From the NCBI RefSeq assembly GCF_014279795.1, contig NZ_CP047945.1:702572-766571 (forward strand): a stretch of 64,000 nt of DNA. The letters are read 5' to 3'. A model generated the notes under the pieces. That model did no database searches. It had not been told where the DNA came from and saw only the letters and a list, made by a program, of their open reading frames with translations. Of this stretch, positions 62,005 to 64,000 are shown piece after piece. Numbering within the stretch: the first letter of the stretch is position 1; each line of letters starts with the position of its first letter. This DNA is from Synechococcus sp. PROS-7-1 (GTDB lineage Bacteria > Cyanobacteriota > Cyanobacteriia > PCC-6307 > Cyanobiaceae). Position numbers and translations under genes: made by a program.

Positions 62005-62360
62005 ATCTTCCTCTTGCCCAGCGTCGAGCTCTCGGCTGTTCCGTGGTCTCCTTTTGTCTCACCCTTGGTGCGACGGCGGTTTTGCTTCTCCCCCAGTGGA
62101 GGCAACAGCGGCCAGCCACTGAGGGCGTGATCGTGATCCACCTCGCTGCCGATGGTGGTCTGCGTCTATGGAACCAGCCGATTGAGCGATCGATGATCCC
62201 GGCTCTGCTCGCTCGCCTGAATCGTCTTGATCCGGACACGCGTCTCCGCCTCTCCCTGGCTCCTCAGGTTTCCTGGGGAGTGGTGCAGGACCTGATTCCG
62301 TTCTTCGACTCCAGCTCTCTCGATGTGGATCTTCAACTCCCTGCGGCGACACGCTCCTGA
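62001..62360 (+). CDS. ExbD-like small membrane protein, second copy
   Basis: 119 residues, 4-base overlap with the previous gene. A membrane helix near 13-31, then an ExbD/TolR-type periplasmic domain (GLRLWNQPIERSMIPALLARL, DTRLRLSLAPQVSWGVVQDLI). It shares topology and size with the first copy. The transmembrane part again lacks an evident acidic residue. Confidence 0.55.
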   Translation: MNLPLAQRRALGCSVVSFCLTLGATAVLLLPQWRQQRPATEGVIVIHLAADGGLRLWNQPIERSMIPALLARLNRLDPDTRLRLSLAPQVSWGVVQDLIPFFDSSSLDVDLQLPAATRS

Positions 62361-62967
62361 GAGGCTCGCCGTCGTTGCCCTGCCAGTGGCAATCGCGATC
62401 GCCGGTCATGCTGCCGTGATTGGAACCAGCACGGTGCTGGCAACGCGGACGACGGAGGAACCCAAGCCTCCAAAGGTTGTCGACAATTCCCGAGAACTTG
62501 TGCGTTTGAGTCGGCGCGTGGCACAGAGCCGCTCTGTGGCCGCGGTTGGCCTGAACCTAAGCAATACCCTGCCACCGCCTCCCGCTCCGGATCTTCTGGA
62601 TGACCTGTCCGAGGGGAAGAAGGATCCAGAGTGCCAACCAGGAAAGAAAGCCGATCAGGGTGATGGAGCGAATCGCCCCGATGGGCAACGTGGGGCGGCA
62701 CGCCAAAACACGGTGGCGGTGTTAGCACCTCTGGATGTTGAGCAGGTCAGTTCCTTATGGGAGACCGGTGATCCTGTGAACAGCTGGCCTGATGGGTTGG
62801 GTGCATTTCCTGATGACTCTGAGGTGCGAGAGGTGCCGCTCGAGGCCTTCAGCCCACGAACCACGTTGCAGTTGAACGCGCTTGTGATCACATCGGCAGA
62901 CACGCAGTTCCTGCTTCGCGCCAGTGATCAGGCGGTGTGGATCGTCCGTCGATCCTTAATTGAGTAG
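62323..62967 (+). CDS. Membrane-anchored protein in the TonB position
   Basis: 214 residues overlapping the previous gene by 38 bases in another frame. One transmembrane segment near 16-42 follows a basic N-terminus, as in TonB, then a linker with EEPKPPKVV and LPPPPAPDLLDDL. The C-terminal 60 residues are a soluble domain of mixed strands that I cannot match to a TonB fold with confidence. The name rests on order, topology and the Pro-rich linker. Confidence 0.45.
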   Translation: MWIFNSLRRHAPERLAVVALPVAIAIAGHAAVIGTSTVLATRTTEEPKPPKVVDNSRELVRLSRRVAQSRSVAAVGLNLSNTLPPPPAPDLLDDLSEGKKDPECQPGKKADQGDGANRPDGQRGAARQNTVAVLAPLDVEQVSSLWETGDPVNSWPDGLGAFPDDSEVREVPLEAFSPRTTLQLNALVITSADTQFLLRASDQAVWIVRRSLIE

Positions 62968-62977
62968 CAATTCCTAC

Positions 62978-63006
62978 TTGAGAACAGGGTTAAGACCCGT
63001 AAGAAT
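62978..63006 (+). promoter_or_regulatory. Possible sigma-70-type promoter before secreted HExxH gene
   Basis: TTGAGA (62978-62983) and AAGAAT (63001-63006) are separated by 17 bases and would start transcription near 63013, some 20 bases upstream of ATG 63033. The -10 matches 4 of 6 consensus bases, so this is a plausible but weak call. Confidence 0.35.
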
Positions 63007-63032
63007 GGCGGTTAAGAGATTGTTAATGATGG

Positions 63033-63503
63033 ATGCCGTTATTTGTGCTCGTGCTTCTCGCGTCGTTTGCAGGTGTCACCACAGTGCATGGGGGGGAAGG
63101 TTGTGAGGCCACAGCGCATTACCTAGGGAGCTTCGATCCGGATCGTCAGCAAGTGAGCCTCTGCCCTGATGTTGCGATGCAAGGGAAGCGGTCCCTAGGC
63201 GAAGTGGCCCGCCATGAGTTTTTTCATGCCATTCAGCACCGCTTCGGTTACGGGGGACAGGGATTTCTTCCTGATGCTTTGCTAACGCCACTGGTGCGCT
63301 ACGGCATGGATGATCGGGAAGTGATGACCGTGCTCAGCTTGTATTCGGAAGAGGAAGTGAATGGAGAGTTGGAAGCGCGCTTGGCATCAAGGATCATTCC
63401 CAATGCACTCATCGCAGGCGGCTTAATTACTGGTGCGGTGATCCATGACGACAATGCGAGCGGACCAATCGGCAAGATTCGGGCATTCTTGCTGCCCCGT
63501 TAG
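63033..63503 (+). CDS. Small secreted protein with HExxH zinc-protease motif
   Basis: 156 residues. A signal peptide spans 1-20. HEFFH is at residues 61-65 in a helix (RHEFFHAIQHRFG), with Glu-rich SEEEVNGELEA near 105-115 as a possible third zinc ligand of gluzincin type. Two cysteines at 24 and 44 could form a disulfide before the motif. The C-terminal half includes hydrophobic IIPNALIAGGLITGAVI, so it may re-associate with membrane. No family assigned. Convergent with the GMC gene by 4 bases. Confidence 0.6.
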   Translation: MPLFVLVLLASFAGVTTVHGGEGCEATAHYLGSFDPDRQQVSLCPDVAMQGKRSLGEVARHEFFHAIQHRFGYGGQGFLPDALLTPLVRYGMDDREVMTVLSLYSEEEVNGELEARLASRIIPNALIAGGLITGAVIHDDNASGPIGKIRAFLLPR

Positions 63504-64000
63504 CCATCGAAGCGTTGCTTGAGGGCTGCAGCCATGCGTAGTGCTAAGGCGATGGTGGTGAGTCCAGGGCCGACGCTTGGGCAGCTCGGAAACACGCTGG
63601 AATCAGCGATGTAGAGGTTGTCGAGCTCGTGGCAACGGCCATCGCCATCGACCACCGATGCAGCGGGATCTTCGCCCATGCGGCATGTACCGCAGGCGTA
63701 GCCCACCACGCTCAGTGGCGCTTCACCGCGGGGGTGTGTTGGAGCTTTGGTCACCACCTGGGTGATGGGATCGGATTCGACGGCCGTCAAGGTGTCAATC
63801 CATCGATAGACAAGGCGATCGTGGGCTTCGCGATTGTTATGCAAGTAATTAATGCGGATCTGATCATTGTTCAACCACACTTTGTTGTGGGGGTCGGGAA
63901 GCACTTCCGTCATGGCCCACCAGGCCACGGAACGGGATGCCAGGCGCTCCAAGCCGAAATCAGGGATCAATTTGCTCACAAGAGAGAGCACCGGTGGTGA
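63500..64000 (-). CDS. GMC-family oxidoreductase (5' part outside window)
   Basis: The C-terminal ~167 residues of a flavin GMC (glucose-methanol-choline) oxidoreductase. Signature of the C-domain: CGTCRMGEDP, HELDNLYIADSSVFPS and PGLTTIALALRMA, where the FAD-contacting end of the family lies. The upstream N-terminal FAD domain is beyond base 64000. Substrate unknown. The stop overlaps that of the HExxH gene. Confidence 0.88.
   Translation of the reverse strand, partial: SPPVLSLVSKLIPDFGLERLASRSVAWWAMTEVLPDPHNKVWLNNDQIRINYLHNNREAHDRLVYRWIDTLTAVESDPITQVVTKAPTHPRGEAPLSVVGYACGTCRMGEDPAASVVDGDGRCHELDNLYIADSSVFPSCPSVGPGLTTIALALRMAAALKQRFDG

Overview
The window is chromosomal DNA from a marine picocyanobacterium of the Synechococcus/Cyanobium type (alpha-cyanobacteria). 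Evidence: form IA RuBisCO in an alpha-carboxysome (cso) operon, acyl-ACP reductase plus aldehyde deformylating oxygenase, a ferrochelatase with a chlorophyll-binding tail, both light-dependent and light-independent protochlorophyllide reductases, and psaM. Coding density is very high: many neighbours overlap by 1-4 bases, several convergent pairs overlap at their 3' ends, and no stretch over 300 bases lacks a gene. I see no rRNA, tRNA, CRISPR, insertion sequence or prophage. The strain cannot be fixed from this alone.

Layout: 1-5.1 kb holds frr (cut by the window edge), pyrH, a small ORF, cobO, a methyltransferase, an orphan tyrosine recombinase and hemH. 5.2-10.6 kb has an acetolactate synthase with a zinc-ribbon tail, small exported or membrane proteins, a periplasmic-binding-protein-like lipoprotein and an FAD oxidoreductase. 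10.6-14.5 kb has pgeF, a Tab2 homologue, a second S1-type RNA-binding protein and a creatininase-family enzyme. 14.6-19 kb is a lipid block (ado, aar, accA, an SDR) followed by folE. 19-25.3 kb carries trpF, an M50 protease, a lipoate ligase facing a TauE exporter, a PiT-like permease, a lipoprotein and crr6.

25.4-30.8 kb is a chlorophyll/photosystem block: psaM (34 codons), a membrane protein, por, then chlL, chlB and chlN on the other strand. 31.9-47.1 kb is the carbon-concentrating locus: csoS1D (upstream, before a reverse rdgB), csoS1A, cbbL, cbbS, csoS2, csoSCA, csoS4A, csoS4B, csoS1E, ndhF/ndhD/chpX of a CO2-hydrating NDH-1 complex, acRAF and cbbX. It encodes the shell, both lumen enzymes, the scaffold, RuBisCO assembly and repair factors and the CO2 uptake pump in one direction.

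47.1-56.6 kb holds small conserved genes, ridA, an iron-type ABC ATPase, gloB, hisG, an ABC exporter, a hydrolase, an acetyltransferase, two paired sugar-transferase-type genes and an HtrA protease. 56.6-61 kb has dnaA, a ParB-like protein, a DUF2808 protein and glutathione reductase. 61.1-63 kb is a tight four-gene operon that looks like a divergent ExbB-ExbD-ExbD-TonB energy-transduction module, followed by a small secreted HExxH protein and the end of a GMC oxidoreductase.

The observations I would look at first are a CsoS2-type N-repeat inside the disordered N-terminus of the carboxysomal carbonic anhydrase CsoSCA, the divergent ExbBDD-TonB-like operon, the zinc ribbon fused to acetolactate synthase, and divergent gene pairs whose start codons share bases.
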